Assembly (NCBI RefSeq): GCF_014842075.1
Contig: NZ_JACYVA010000008.1
Coordinates: forward strand, 89,439 to 153,438
DNA from: Sphingomonas sp. CFBP 13720
GTDB taxonomy: Bacteria > Pseudomonadota > Alphaproteobacteria > Sphingomonadales > Sphingomonadaceae
Length of the DNA stretch: 64,000 nucleotides
Reading direction: 5' to 3'
Part shown: in pieces, positions 9,316-17,769 of the stretch
Layout of the letters: each line of letters starts with the position of its first letter
Position numbering within the stretch: the stretch's first letter is position 1
Position numbers and translations under genes: made by a program
Notes under the pieces: model-generated
What the model saw: the letters and a program-made list of their open reading frames with translations, nothing else
Told to the model about the DNA's origin: nothing
Databases searched by the model: none

Positions 9316-9562
9316 TGGGTTCACCCGAAGGAGCGAAGACGCGAAGGAAGAAGTAAGTGATGGTTCGCGCGGAGGCGCGGAGGCGCGGAGAAGGAAAGAG
9401 CGAGAAGCGCGATCGATCGCGTAGCGGTCCCCGATGCTGTCGTGCCTACATCATGGTCCCGCCGGGGCGGGACGGAAGGAACGTGGCTCTCTCTTTTTCT
9501 CTCTGCGCCTCCGCGCCTCCGCGTGAACCCACTTCTTGGCTGCACTTCGCGCCTTCGCGTGA
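9316..9562. repeat. MITE-like inverted repeat with nested hairpin
   Basis: This fills the 316-base gap between miaB and the acyl-CoA synthetase gene. The left arm (about 9325-9405) holds GCGGAGGCGCGGAGGCGCGG at 9369-9388. The right arm (about 9486-9562) holds its near-complement CTGCGCCTCCGCGCCTCCGC at 9503-9522. The flanks also pair imperfectly (GAAGAAGT...GGTTC against GAACCCACTTCTT; CGCGAAGG against CCTTCGCG). A perfect 8-bp hairpin (GTCCCGCC at 9456-9463, GGCGGGAC at 9466-9473) sits near the middle. No gene is visible inside. It looks like a non-coding dispersed palindromic element; the right arm ends one base before the stop codon of the neighbouring gene. Confidence 0.7.
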
Positions 9563-9563
9563 C

Positions 9564-11264
9564 TCAGCCCACACCCTCGACCATCAACTCGGCGATCAGA
9601 TCCTTGCGGCTGAGCTTCCCGATCATCGTCTTGGGCAGCGTCAGCCGGACGACGACCTCGTCCACCCGTTCGTGCTTGCCCAGTTGCGGGTTCAGCCACG
9701 CCTTCAACGCTTCGCCGGTCACGTCGGCATCGGCGGAAAGGGTTACATAGGCGTGCGGGCTTTCGCCGCGATAGTCGCTGGGCAGCCCGATCACCAGCGC
9801 CTCGCGTACGGCGGGATGATGATACAGGACGCGTTCGATCTCGCTGGGGAACACCTTGAACCCGCCGACCGCGATCATGTCCTTCAGCCGGTCGACGATG
9901 CGGATGAAGCCGTCCGCGTCGATCGTCCCCACATCCCCGGTGCGCAGCCAGCGGACGCCGTCGGCATCGTGGCAAAACGTCGTCTCGTCCGCGTCGGGCC
10001 GGTGCCAGTATCCCTGCATGATCTGCGGTCCCGCCACCACGATCTCGCCCGGTTCGTCGGCCGGGGCGGGGCGGGTCGCGTCTTCCTTGTCGACCAGCCG
10101 CACGCGCGTGCCGGGGATCGGCTGGCCGATGGTGCCGGGCCTCTGCGACCCGGCATAGGGATTGCACGACACCACGCCCGAGCTTTCGGACAGGCCATAG
10201 CCTTCGATCAGCGTCGCGCCGGTCGCGCGTTCGAAGCGGTCCTTGAGTTCGGGCGGCAGCGGCGCACCGCCCGAGATACAGTGGCGCAGCGACGAGAAGT
10301 CGGTGCGTGCCATTCGCGGGTGGTCGATCAGCGCCCGGTACATCGTCGGCACGCCGGGCAGCGCGGTCGCGCGCGTCCGTTCGATCGCCGCCAGCACCTG
10401 TCCGGCGTCGAACCGCGGCAGCATCACGATCTCCCCGCCGGTCGCCACCGTGCGGTTGAGCACGCAGGTGTTGGCAAAGACGTGGAACATCGGCAACGCG
10501 CCCAGCACCCGGTCCATCACCTTGCCGTTTTCGGGGTCGAGCCACGACACCTGCCGCGCATTCGCCGACAGGTTGGCGTGGGTCAGCATCGCGCCCTTCG
10601 GACTGCCGGTGGTGCCGCCGGTATACTGGATCAGCGCGAGGTCGCGGGTCGGGTCGATCGTCGGCATCGGGCACGCGCCGTCATTGGCGATCAGCGCGGA
10701 AAAGGCGGTAACACGGTCGTCGTCGTGCGGGCGCGGCGTCACTTCGGCCGACCGGAACCAGCGATAGAACAGCGACTTCGCGGCGGGCAACGCCCCCGCG
10801 ATCGATCCGACGACCAGCCGTTCGAGCGAGCTTGCGCGAAGGACCGACAGCGCGGTGGGCAACAGCGCCGACGCCGACAGCGTGAACAACAGCCGCGTCT
10901 GCGAATCCGCGACCTGCGCCGCCAGTTCCTCGACGCTATAGAGCGGGGAGAAATTGACCACCGTCGCGCCCAGCTTCAGGATGCCGTAATATGCCGCGAC
11001 GTAATGCGGCACGTTGGGCAGGAACAGGCCGATCCGGTCACCCGGGCCATATCCCAGTTTCCGCAGACCACATGCCACCCGGTCCGCGCCGTCCTTCGTT
11101 TCGGCATAGCTGTATTGCCGGCCCAGAAAGTCGATCAGCGGGGCCGCGCCCAGCCGCTGCGCCGATGCTTCGAACAGGTCGGTCATCGACATGGGCGGCA
11201 GGGGCCGATCCCATGCGACAGGATGGGCGTAGCGGGCGGACGGCGGGGGAGCAGCGCTCATCAT
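9564..11264 (-). CDS. Long-chain fatty-acid-CoA ligase (AMP-binding)
   Basis: 566 residues of the ANL superfamily. The ATP/AMP motif is LIQYTGGTTGSPKGAML, with the A5-like motif IEGYGLSESSG, the hinge region WLRTGDVGTIDADGFIRIVDR, and the C-terminal catalytic Lys region PKTMIGKLSRKDL. This suits FadD-type ligases that activate long-chain fatty acids for beta-oxidation or lipid synthesis. The start is uncertain: MM at 11264/11261 is the first pair of codons where the ligase N-terminus begins (SAAPPPSARYAHPVAWDRP), and longer forms would run into the upstream GGDEF gene. The GGDEF gene ends 62 bases upstream, so co-transcription is possible. Confidence 0.92.
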   Translation of the reverse strand: MMSAAPPPSARYAHPVAWDRPLPPMSMTDLFEASAQRLGAAPLIDFLGRQYSYAETKDGADRVACGLRKLGYGPGDRIGLFLPNVPHYVAAYYGILKLGATVVNFSPLYSVEELAAQVADSQTRLLFTLSASALLPTALSVLRASSLERLVVGSIAGALPAAKSLFYRWFRSAEVTPRPHDDDRVTAFSALIANDGACPMPTIDPTRDLALIQYTGGTTGSPKGAMLTHANLSANARQVSWLDPENGKVMDRVLGALPMFHVFANTCVLNRTVATGGEIVMLPRFDAGQVLAAIERTRATALPGVPTMYRALIDHPRMARTDFSSLRHCISGGAPLPPELKDRFERATGATLIEGYGLSESSGVVSCNPYAGSQRPGTIGQPIPGTRVRLVDKEDATRPAPADEPGEIVVAGPQIMQGYWHRPDADETTFCHDADGVRWLRTGDVGTIDADGFIRIVDRLKDMIAVGGFKVFPSEIERVLYHHPAVREALVIGLPSDYRGESPHAYVTLSADADVTGEALKAWLNPQLGKHERVDEVVVRLTLPKTMIGKLSRKDLIAELMVEGVG

Positions 11265-11326
11265 CGCAGGGTAGCATGCCGTGCGTGCCGTGCAAGTCGG
11301 GTTGCAGAACGCGTAACCGTATCGGG

Positions 11327-13027
11327 TCAGGCCGCGATTGCCAGCGTCCCCGCATGCCGGATGCGGTCGCGTCCGGACGCCTTGGCTTCGAACAGTGCCT
11401 GATCCGCCCTGCGATACAGTCGCTTCCATGCCGCTTCGTCGTCCAGCGGCCCCTGACAGATGCCGATGCTGGTCGTGACGCGCAGGTCGAACGGCATCGG
11501 GTGGGTACGAACCGCCGTCAGGATCGTTTCCGGGTCGGGCAGCAGGCGGGGATCGCCCAGCAGCGCAAATTCCTCGCCGCCCATCCGCGCGACCAGTGCT
11601 CCGTTGGCATGGGTGCGCAGGATCTGCGCGACCACGCGCAGCACCTCGTCCCCGCCGTCATGGCCGATCGTGTCGTTGACCTGTTTGAAATGGTCGATGT
11701 CGAACAGCATCAGCATGCACGGCCGATCGATCGCCGCCACTTCCGCCATGAACGCACGCCGGTTCAGCAATCCGGTCAGCGGATCGGTGTCCGCCAGTTC
11801 GCGCGTGATCGCTTCCCGGCGGATCGCGGCGTCGCGTTCGCGGCTTAGCAGGCTGAAGCGATAGGCGATCGCGAGGCTCGTCAGCAGCGCTTCCGCCGCC
11901 ATCGCCAGCAAAGTCGAATTGTCGAGCAGGAAACTCCATCCGATCAGGTTCAGGTTCGCCATGCCGCGCGCGACCACCATCACCATCGGCGACGCCCACG
12001 TCAGCGAAAACAGCCACAGGTGATTGCTCCGCCGCCGCCATGCCCGCCACAACACTGGCAGGACGATGAACGGCAGGCTGGCGAAGGCGACCGAATAGGC
12101 GCGATCCACGATCCGGATATCGACCGGCGTCGCAACCAGAAAAGCTGCGCCCAGGATCATAAGTGCGATCGCCGAGGTTTCGACGGCGCGCCCCAGCCAT
12201 CCTTCGAACACCCGGTCTTCGAAGAAATGGCGACTGAACGCCAGCGCCGCCGCCGCCGCCCAGCAGAGCGACACGTAATTCAGGGTGATACGGCTGGTAT
12301 TGGGCATGTCCGGTGCGATCCATGCCAGCGCGCCCGAGGACGACAGTGCATAGATCAACAGGAACAACAGCATGGCACAGTAATCGAGCTGGAACCGGTG
12401 GCGAAGCGCCTTCCACAGCGCCAGATTATAGATCAGCAGCGCGAAACACAGGCCGACGAATCCGCCGTACAGCGCCACGAGCAGCAGGTCCGACCGGATG
12501 CTGGCAGCGTCGTCGGCAATGCGCACGCCGACGACGATGCCGCGCATATTGGCCGATCCGCCGATCCGCCACAGCAGGCGGTCGAGCGGGACGCCGCGCG
12601 TCGCCAACCGGTGTTCGATGATTGCGCCCATCCGGATGTGCCGGCTGATCCCGACCCCGTCGTTCGACGTGCCGACGATCCGCCCATCCGCATAGCGCGC
12701 GTACAATGCCAGTTCGTCCTGCCACAGGCTGCTCTGACGGATGCGCAGGCTGCGCCCCGCCGTCGCCACATCGGCGGGCGGCACCGACATCGCCCAGTAA
12801 TCGCCCGGACCCAGCCGGTGCTGCGGCGTCCGGCAATCGAACCGTCCGGGCGACGCCAGCATGGCGCGCGGGGTATCGCCAGCAACGACCCGCGCGACGC
12901 AGACGTGCAGTTCGGACCCGACGATCCCGGCCTGCGCCCATGCCGGCGATGCGACCAGCGTCGCCAGCGCAATTAACAGCGCCTTCCAAATATATCGCCA
13001 GCCCGGAGCCATGGGCGGACATCCCAT
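11327..13027 (-). CDS. Membrane diguanylate cyclase (7TM-DISM sensor plus GGDEF)
   Basis: About 566 residues. A signal sequence (IWKALLIALATLVASPAWAQA) is followed by a periplasmic beta-rich domain of the 7TMR-DISMED2 type (about residues 30-180). Seven predicted membrane helices come next (about 190-390; HRFQLDYCAMLLFLLIYALS, MILGAAFLVATPVDI), then a C-terminal GGDEF domain with DPLTGLLNRRAF and the active-site motif GGEEF in RMGGEEFALL. It should make cyclic di-GMP from two GTP, tuned by a periplasmic ligand, often a carbohydrate or small molecule. The autoinhibitory RxxD site is not evident. Start: ATG at 13027 or 13012; neither has a clear ribosome binding site. Confidence 0.9.
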   Translation of the reverse strand: MGCPPMAPGWRYIWKALLIALATLVASPAWAQAGIVGSELHVCVARVVAGDTPRAMLASPGRFDCRTPQHRLGPGDYWAMSVPPADVATAGRSLRIRQSSLWQDELALYARYADGRIVGTSNDGVGISRHIRMGAIIEHRLATRGVPLDRLLWRIGGSANMRGIVVGVRIADDAASIRSDLLLVALYGGFVGLCFALLIYNLALWKALRHRFQLDYCAMLLFLLIYALSSSGALAWIAPDMPNTSRITLNYVSLCWAAAAALAFSRHFFEDRVFEGWLGRAVETSAIALMILGAAFLVATPVDIRIVDRAYSVAFASLPFIVLPVLWRAWRRRSNHLWLFSLTWASPMVMVVARGMANLNLIGWSFLLDNSTLLAMAAEALLTSLAIAYRFSLLSRERDAAIRREAITRELADTDPLTGLLNRRAFMAEVAAIDRPCMLMLFDIDHFKQVNDTIGHDGGDEVLRVVAQILRTHANGALVARMGGEEFALLGDPRLLPDPETILTAVRTHPMPFDLRVTTSIGICQGPLDDEAAWKRLYRRADQALFEAKASGRDRIRHAGTLAIAA

Positions 13028-13062
13028 GAAATCGGAAAGGATTGGTAAACGCTTATAGAAGG

Positions 13063-13365
13063 TTACTTCGTTGTAACGATTGCAGCGGCCAGTCCGGCGT
13101 TCGTGGCTTCCCGCGCCAATGCCTGCATCGCTGCGGCGCCAGTCCCGGCGGGCATCAGCACGCGGGCCGTCGCCTGTCCCTCGCCCGCCGGTCGGGGGAA
13201 GGTCGTGGCACGGGTCGGGCGATGCGCGCCCTGTTGCCGGACGAAAATGCCCACCGCTTCGCTCGGTCCCGTCACCATCAGTTCGGGGCTGCCCGCCGCA
13301 GGTGCCATCCCGCACCCTGCCAGCATTGCCGCCGCCATCACGATCGTCGCCACACCGTTCCGCAT
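13063..13365 (-). CDS. Small putative lipoprotein
   Basis: 100 residues starting MRNGVATIVMAAAMLAGCGM, a type II signal peptide with lipobox LAGC (Cys18), so the mature protein should be membrane-anchored. The rest is short, with no recognised domain: SPELMVTGPSEAVGIFVRQQ and a C-terminal Ala-rich amphipathic stretch (GAAAMQALAREATNAGLAAA). The protein has no Cys outside the lipobox. It lies 35 bases upstream of the diguanylate cyclase start and 82 bases downstream of the S1/P1 nuclease gene on the same strand, so it may belong to the same transcript. Function unknown. Confidence 0.7.
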   Translation of the reverse strand: MRNGVATIVMAAAMLAGCGMAPAAGSPELMVTGPSEAVGIFVRQQGAHRPTRATTFPRPAGEGQATARVLMPAGTGAAAMQALAREATNAGLAAAIVTTK

Positions 13366-13447
13366 CCTCGTCCCCCAATCGTGCGCCGCCTGTGCGGTCG
13401 TCATCGGTCGCGAAGCTGGCATGCGAACGGGTATGAAGCAATGGCGT

Positions 13448-14290
13448 TCAGCCGAGCGCCTCGTCCAGCAGCCGGGCGAGCCGCAATCCGCCCTTACGCA
13501 CCTGTTCGCGCGCCACTGGGACCAATGCGGCGACGGTGGCGTCATCCAGCCGGATGCGTCCATCGCCCACCGGTGCACACGGATCGCCGCCCAACGCCGT
13601 TGCATAGGCATAGTCGCGGCTGATCGCCCAGCTGTCGCGGCTCCAGTCAGCCACCGATCCACCCTGAACCGCCATGCGTTCGGCTGGACTATAGGTGCGC
13701 AGGATCGTCGGCGGTGTCGATATCGCCCGTTCGGCCAGTGGGCCGTCCCAGATCGAATGCAGGTTGAACCGCGCCGGACCATAGATGCCGTAGTCGCCAC
13801 GCACGCGATTGCCGCCCAGATCGCCGCGATCGCCGGCATGCAGCGGCATGTGCAAGTCGCCGACAAAATGGATCAGGAACGCCAGCGCCATCACCCGTTC
13901 GCGCATCGGCACGCTACGGTCCTTCAACAGCTTCACGTCGCGTTCGATCTGCGCCGACACGCAATTGCCGTCCCGGCATGCGGATTTCAGCTCGAACGGA
14001 CGACATACGTCGACATTCTGATAATGCCACGCATCGGCATAGCTGAACCGTTCGCCCAGCGGCTTGACGCAATCCGCCCACACGCTCGCCTGCTCGATCG
14101 TCCGGGCGGGACATGCCGGGGTTTCCAGCAACGCCTGATGCCGAAGGATCGCCGCGATCGCCGCACGCGTGGCGGGCGTGACGTTCAGTTGCGCGATCTT
14201 CGCCACGCTTTCATGTCCATATTCCCAATAGGCATGCGCCGGTGACGCGGCAAACAACAGGCTGACGGCTAGGATAAGGCGGCGAATCAT
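13448..14290 (-). CDS. S1/P1 family nuclease (secreted)
   Basis: 280 residues with a Sec signal peptide (LILAVSLLFAASPAHA); the predicted mature N-terminus YWEYGHE supplies the Trp and His ligands typical of S1/P1 zinc nucleases. Further ligand motifs are WADCVKP, DAWHYQNVD, FLIHFVGDLHMPLHAGDRGD (His-x3-Asp and His) and NLHSIWD. These enzymes cleave single-stranded RNA and DNA and remove 3'-phosphates in the periplasm or outside the cell, probably for phosphate or nucleoside scavenging. Four internal Cys could form disulfides. It appears to be the first gene of a minus-strand series running through the lipoprotein and the GGDEF protein to the acyl-CoA ligase. Confidence 0.9.
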   Translation of the reverse strand: MIRRLILAVSLLFAASPAHAYWEYGHESVAKIAQLNVTPATRAAIAAILRHQALLETPACPARTIEQASVWADCVKPLGERFSYADAWHYQNVDVCRPFELKSACRDGNCVSAQIERDVKLLKDRSVPMRERVMALAFLIHFVGDLHMPLHAGDRGDLGGNRVRGDYGIYGPARFNLHSIWDGPLAERAISTPPTILRTYSPAERMAVQGGSVADWSRDSWAISRDYAYATALGGDPCAPVGDGRIRLDDATVAALVPVAREQVRKGGLRLARLLDEALG

Positions 14291-14341
14291 GGGCTTGGCC
14301 TTATCGACTGGCCCGGCTCGTGCAAACCGTGGACATGACGC

Positions 14342-15280
14342 CTACCCTTCATCGCCATAGATCGCGACGCGGCGGGGGCCGCCGGCCTGTACCTTTCCGC
14401 GGTACATGCCGGGTGTCGTGAAGTTCCACGCAAGGTCGCCATCGGGGCCGACGACGATCACGCCGCCGCTGCCGCCCAGCGCGAGGGTTTCGGACAGCAC
14501 CGTGTCGGCGGCGGCCGCAAGCGTTTCGCCGAGGAAGCGGATGCGCGCTGCGATCTCGTGCGCGACGCCAATGCGGATGAAGAATTCGCCCGCGCCAGTC
14601 GCGGATACGGCGCAGGCGCGGTCGTCGGCGATCGTACCCGCGCCGATTAGCGGGGAATCGCCGATCCGTCCCCATCGTTTGCCGGTGACGCCGCCGGTCG
14701 ATGTCGCGGCGGCGACATGCCCTGCCGCGTCGCACGCCACCGCGCCGACCGTGCCGTATTTCATGTCGACGTCGAACCATCCGTCGGGATTGGCTTTCAT
14801 CGCGTCGAGTTGTGCGCGGCGTTCGTCGATCGCAAACCATTCGGGTCCGACCTGTTCGACGCCGTGTTCGGCGGCGAAGACGTCCGCGCCCTTGCCGGCC
14901 AGCAGGACGTGCGGGCTGTGCTCCATCACCGCGCGCGCCAGCGTCACCGGATTGCGCGAACGCGTCACGCCGGCGACGGCGCCTGCCTTGCGCGTCGCGC
15001 CGTCCATGATCGCGGCGTCGAGTTCGTTGTCGCCATCGAAGGTGAACACCGCGCCGCGCCCCGAATTGAACGTGGGATCGTCTTCCAGCACGCGCACGGC
15101 GGCCTCGACCGCGTCCAGTGCGGTGCCGCCCGTCGCGAGCACCGCTTCCCCCGCCTGCAACGCGGCGTCCAGCCCGGCGCGCGCGGCGGCATCGGTAGCG
15201 TCATTCACGGTGTCGCGGGTCAGGATGCCGGCGCCGCCATGCACCATCAGGGTCCAGCGGGCGGGGGTCGGATCGGTCAT
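14342..15280 (-). CDS. Isoaspartyl peptidase / L-asparaginase (Ntn hydrolase)
   Basis: 312 residues of the plant-type asparaginase family. The precursor self-cleaves before the nucleophile Thr177 in MKYGTVGAVACD to give alpha and beta subunits; the neighbouring motifs GNELD-like FDGDNELDAAIMDG and RWGRIGDSPLIGAGT are also characteristic. It removes isoaspartyl residues from damaged peptides and hydrolyses beta-aspartyl dipeptides and asparagine, in the cytoplasm. No signal peptide is seen. The gene is divergent from ispG, with a 93-base intergenic region likely to hold both promoters. Confidence 0.93.
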   Translation of the reverse strand: MTDPTPARWTLMVHGGAGILTRDTVNDATDAAARAGLDAALQAGEAVLATGGTALDAVEAAVRVLEDDPTFNSGRGAVFTFDGDNELDAAIMDGATRKAGAVAGVTRSRNPVTLARAVMEHSPHVLLAGKGADVFAAEHGVEQVGPEWFAIDERRAQLDAMKANPDGWFDVDMKYGTVGAVACDAAGHVAAATSTGGVTGKRWGRIGDSPLIGAGTIADDRACAVSATGAGEFFIRIGVAHEIAARIRFLGETLAAAADTVLSETLALGGSGGVIVVGPDGDLAWNFTTPGMYRGKVQAGGPRRVAIYGDEG

Positions 15281-15373
15281 GCAAGTTCCTTCGCGGCGGC
15301 TGCGTCTTTCGCGTGAAGCAATGCCGGGCTATATCGGTTCGCGATACCCCCTGTGTTGTAGCGAGAATTCCGC

Positions 15374-16498
15374 ATGTCGATCCGCCCGTGGCGCGATATC
15401 CACCGTCGCCAGAGCCGCCAGATCATGGTCGGCAACGTCCCCGTGGGCGGCGACGCGCCGGTCACGGTGCAGACGATGACGAACACCGATACGTCCGACG
15501 CGGTGGCGACGATCGACCAGATCCGCCGGTGCGAGGACGCCGGTGCGGACATCATCCGCGTATCGTGTCCCGACGTGCCAAGCACCGCCGCGCTCCGCCA
15601 GATCGTCCGGGCATCACGCGTGCCGATCGTCGCTGACATCCATTTCCACTACAAACGCGCGCTGGAAGCGGCCGATGCTGGTGCCGCATGCCTGCGCATC
15701 AATCCCGGCAATATCGGATCGAACGATCGCGTGGCGGAGGTCGTCCGCGCCGCAAAGGCGAATGGCTGCGCGATCCGCATCGGGGTCAATGGCGGCAGCC
15801 TCGAAAAGCATCTGCTCGAAAAATATGGCGAGCCGTGCCCCGACGCGCTGGTCGAAAGCGCGATGGATCATATCAAGCTGTTGCAGGACCACGACTTCCA
15901 CGAATTCAAGGTTGCGGTGAAGGCGTCCGATCTGTTCCTCGCGGTCGCCGCCTATCAGCAACTGGCCGACATGGTCGACTGCCCGTTGCATCTCGGCATT
16001 ACCGAGGCGGGCGGCTTCGTCGGCGGTACGGTCAAGTCGTCGATCGGGATGGGATCGCTGCTGTGGTACGGTATCGGCGACACGATCCGCGTTTCGCTGT
16101 CGGCTGAGCCGGAAGAGGAAGTGCGCGTCGGGTTCGAGATTCTCAAGGCGCTGGGCATCCGCAATCGCGGGGTCCGCGTGGTGTCGTGCCCGTCCTGCGC
16201 GCGGCAGGGGTTCGACGTGATCCGCACGGTACAGGCGCTGGAAGAGCGGTTGCAGCATATCCGTACGCCGATGTCGCTCAGCGTGCTGGGCTGCGTCGTT
16301 AACGGCCCGGGCGAAGCGCGTGAAACCGATATCGGTATTACCGGCGGCGGCAACGGGCGGCACATGGTCTATCTGTCGGGCGTGACCGACCATCATGTGC
16401 AGGACGCCGACATGATCGAGCATATCGTCAAACTGGTCGAGGCCAAGGCGGCGGAGATCGACGCAGCGAACGCGGCGCTGCCGCAGGCGGCGGAGTAG
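15374..16498 (+). CDS. ispG: 4-hydroxy-3-methylbut-2-enyl-diphosphate synthase
   Basis: 374 residues; the penultimate enzyme of the MEP isoprenoid pathway, converting MEcPP to HMBPP with a [4Fe-4S] cluster. The TIM-barrel part contains [12 protein letters not shown] and [13 protein letters not shown]. The cluster ligands lie in [12 protein letters not shown] (two Cys near 271 and 274) and [11 protein letters not shown] (Cys near 306 and the Glu ligand near 313). Length fits the two-domain bacterial form. The ATG at 15374 starts the conserved [20 protein letters not shown]. It is a single gene, followed by a 300-base non-coding stretch. Confidence 0.97.
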   Translation: MSIRPWRDIHRRQSRQIMVGNVPVGGDAPVTVQTMTNTDTSDAVATIDQIRRCEDAGADIIRVSCPDVPSTAALRQIVRASRVPIVADIHFHYKRALEAADAGAACLRINPGNIGSNDRVAEVVRAAKANGCAIRIGVNGGSLEKHLLEKYGEPCPDALVESAMDHIKLLQDHDFHEFKVAVKASDLFLAVAAYQQLADMVDCPLHLGITEAGGFVGGTVKSSIGMGSLLWYGIGDTIRVSLSAEPEEEVRVGFEILKALGIRNRGVRVVSCPSCARQGFDVIRTVQALEERLQHIRTPMSLSVLGCVVNGPGEARETDIGITGGGNGRHMVYLSGVTDHHVQDADMIEHIVKLVEAKAAEIDAANAALPQAAE

Positions 16499-16800
16499 GC
16501 GAAAGAGTTTTTCGACGCCCCGAACTTTGCGTTCCGACCCGACGCCGATCCGTTCGCTTCGGGTAGCGTCGGGCATGTCGTTACGAGGTATCGGGAACGA
16601 ATTGTTCCGGGTACCGCGTTCTCGACAGGATGGAATCGAACGGGGAGGGGGTAACGTCCGACCTCGACGCCGGGTCAGGAAAATGCCGGTAAGCCGGGCC
16701 GTCATCCATTCGCTTCCGGTCGCTATCTGCCTGTGGCGTCGACTACATGTTTCTTGCAGACGCCCTGTCGTCGGGATCGCCCGACCGGCGCGGCGAACGA
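16499..16800. other. Non-coding stretch with one imperfect hairpin
   Basis: No convincing gene is seen between ispG and the convergent DUF1345 gene. The only structure noticed is a 12-bp imperfect inverted repeat at 16587-16615 (GGTATCGGGAAC / GTTCCGGGTACC with a 5-base loop, 10 of 12 pairs). It has no T-run and could be a terminator-like or palindromic element. Confidence 0.5.
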
Positions 16801-17436
16801 TCAGCCGCCGAGCACGTTCACGCTGAATGCCACGATTCCCAGATTGAAGACGAACGCCACCAGGCAATGTCCGGTGGCGACGCGGCGCATCGGTCGCGAC
16901 ACGATCGTGACGTCCGACGTCTGGAACGTCATGCCCAGCGTGAAGGCGAAATAGCAGAAGTCCCAGTAATCGGGTTCGTCGACGCCCGGCACCTGCAACC
17001 CGCCAGCATCGCCGCCACCGTCCGCGACGCGGTAGAACATATGCGCATAGTGCAGCACATAGACGGTGTTGGCGAAGGTCCATGCGAGCAGCAGCGTCGC
17101 CACAACCAGTGCGACGACACCGCCATTCGGACTGCCGCGATCCCCCAGTTCGGCGGCGATCGCCGTCAGCACCACGGCGCCCAGCACGGCAGACACGACC
17201 AGTAGCGCGGTGCGATTGGCGTCGTTGCGGATCGCCGCCTGCCGGATCGTGTCGACCGTCGCGCCGAACAACCGCACGCAGGACAGGAGGAACACCGCCG
17301 CAGCGGCATCGAACGCTATCGGTACGCCGATCCGCCAGCCGAACGACGGAATGCTCCACGTCGCTGCCACCGCGAACACCAGCGCGAAGGCGACGAAACG
17401 GGGCGGGGCGACCCGCTGGCCCAGACGGGAGATCAT
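16801..17436 (-). CDS. DUF1345 family membrane protein
   Basis: 211 residues with about five to six hydrophobic segments (FVAFALVFAVAATWSIPSF, AAAAVFLLSCVRLF, LLVVSAVLGAVVLTAIAAEL, VVALVVATLLLAWTFANTVY, LVAFVFNLGIVAFSVNVLGG). The conserved strings YALHYAHMFY-like VYVLHYAHMFYR, DYWDFCYFAFTLGMTFQTSD and SRPMRRVATGHCLVAFVFN identify the DUF1345 family. The short pore-like segment GMTFQTSDV recalls a two-TM potassium channel loop, but the function is not established. It is convergent with ispG. Confidence 0.82.
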   Translation of the reverse strand: MISRLGQRVAPPRFVAFALVFAVAATWSIPSFGWRIGVPIAFDAAAAVFLLSCVRLFGATVDTIRQAAIRNDANRTALLVVSAVLGAVVLTAIAAELGDRGSPNGGVVALVVATLLLAWTFANTVYVLHYAHMFYRVADGGGDAGGLQVPGVDEPDYWDFCYFAFTLGMTFQTSDVTIVSRPMRRVATGHCLVAFVFNLGIVAFSVNVLGG

Positions 17437-17490
17437 GCCCGCGCTGTAGCGGGCCGCGCGGTGACGGCAAGGCGCATGCGGCGCCGGAGG

Positions 17491-17522
17491 GTGCGGGCGG
17501 ACGGCGATCGTCCGCCCGGCAC
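17491..17522. terminator. Strong hairpin downstream of small basic protein gene
   Basis: The inverted repeat GTGCGGGCGGAC (17491-17502) with GTCCGCCCGGCAC (17510-17522) lies just after the stop codon of the minus-strand gene ending at 17528. It is a good transcript end, although no T-run follows. Confidence 0.5.
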
Positions 17523-17527
17523 GCGCG

Positions 17528-17650
17528 TTACTTGAGCGTGGTGATCGAAACCGGCTTGTCCTTCGTCGAAGGATTCGCCGCGATGGTCTTGATCTTTTCC
17601 GCTTTCGGTTTGCGGACTTCCTTGTTCGACTTTTGCTGGCTCTTGGCCAT
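17528..17650 (-). CDS. Small basic conserved protein, 40 residues
   Basis: It begins MAKSQQKSNKEVRKPKAEK and ends KDKPVSITTLK; there are many Lys, no Cys and no Trp, and it is likely disordered. Very similar short proteins of the pattern MAKSQQ(K/R)SNRE..KPK appear in many proteobacteria and are annotated as hypothetical, which supports this as a real gene despite its length. A purine-rich stretch precedes the ATG at 17650. A hairpin follows the stop. Possible roles such as nucleic-acid binding come only from its charge. Confidence 0.7.
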   Translation of the reverse strand: MAKSQQKSNKEVRKPKAEKIKTIAANPSTKDKPVSITTLK

Positions 17651-17769
17651 GTCGGTGTCCTTCAGGGGCACGATGCCCGCGAGGACCCTACACCAGCCCG
17701 CGACGGGCCTTGCATCAATTCGTGCCTGGCGTGACAGGGGATGACCGTTCCTTCGCGAAAGTCCCGCCG

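Noticed and set aside
9357..11402. A 681-codon plus-strand open frame over the acyl-CoA ligase gene
   Set aside because: Its start lies within the inverted repeat and the rest is antisense to a clear AMP-binding enzyme.
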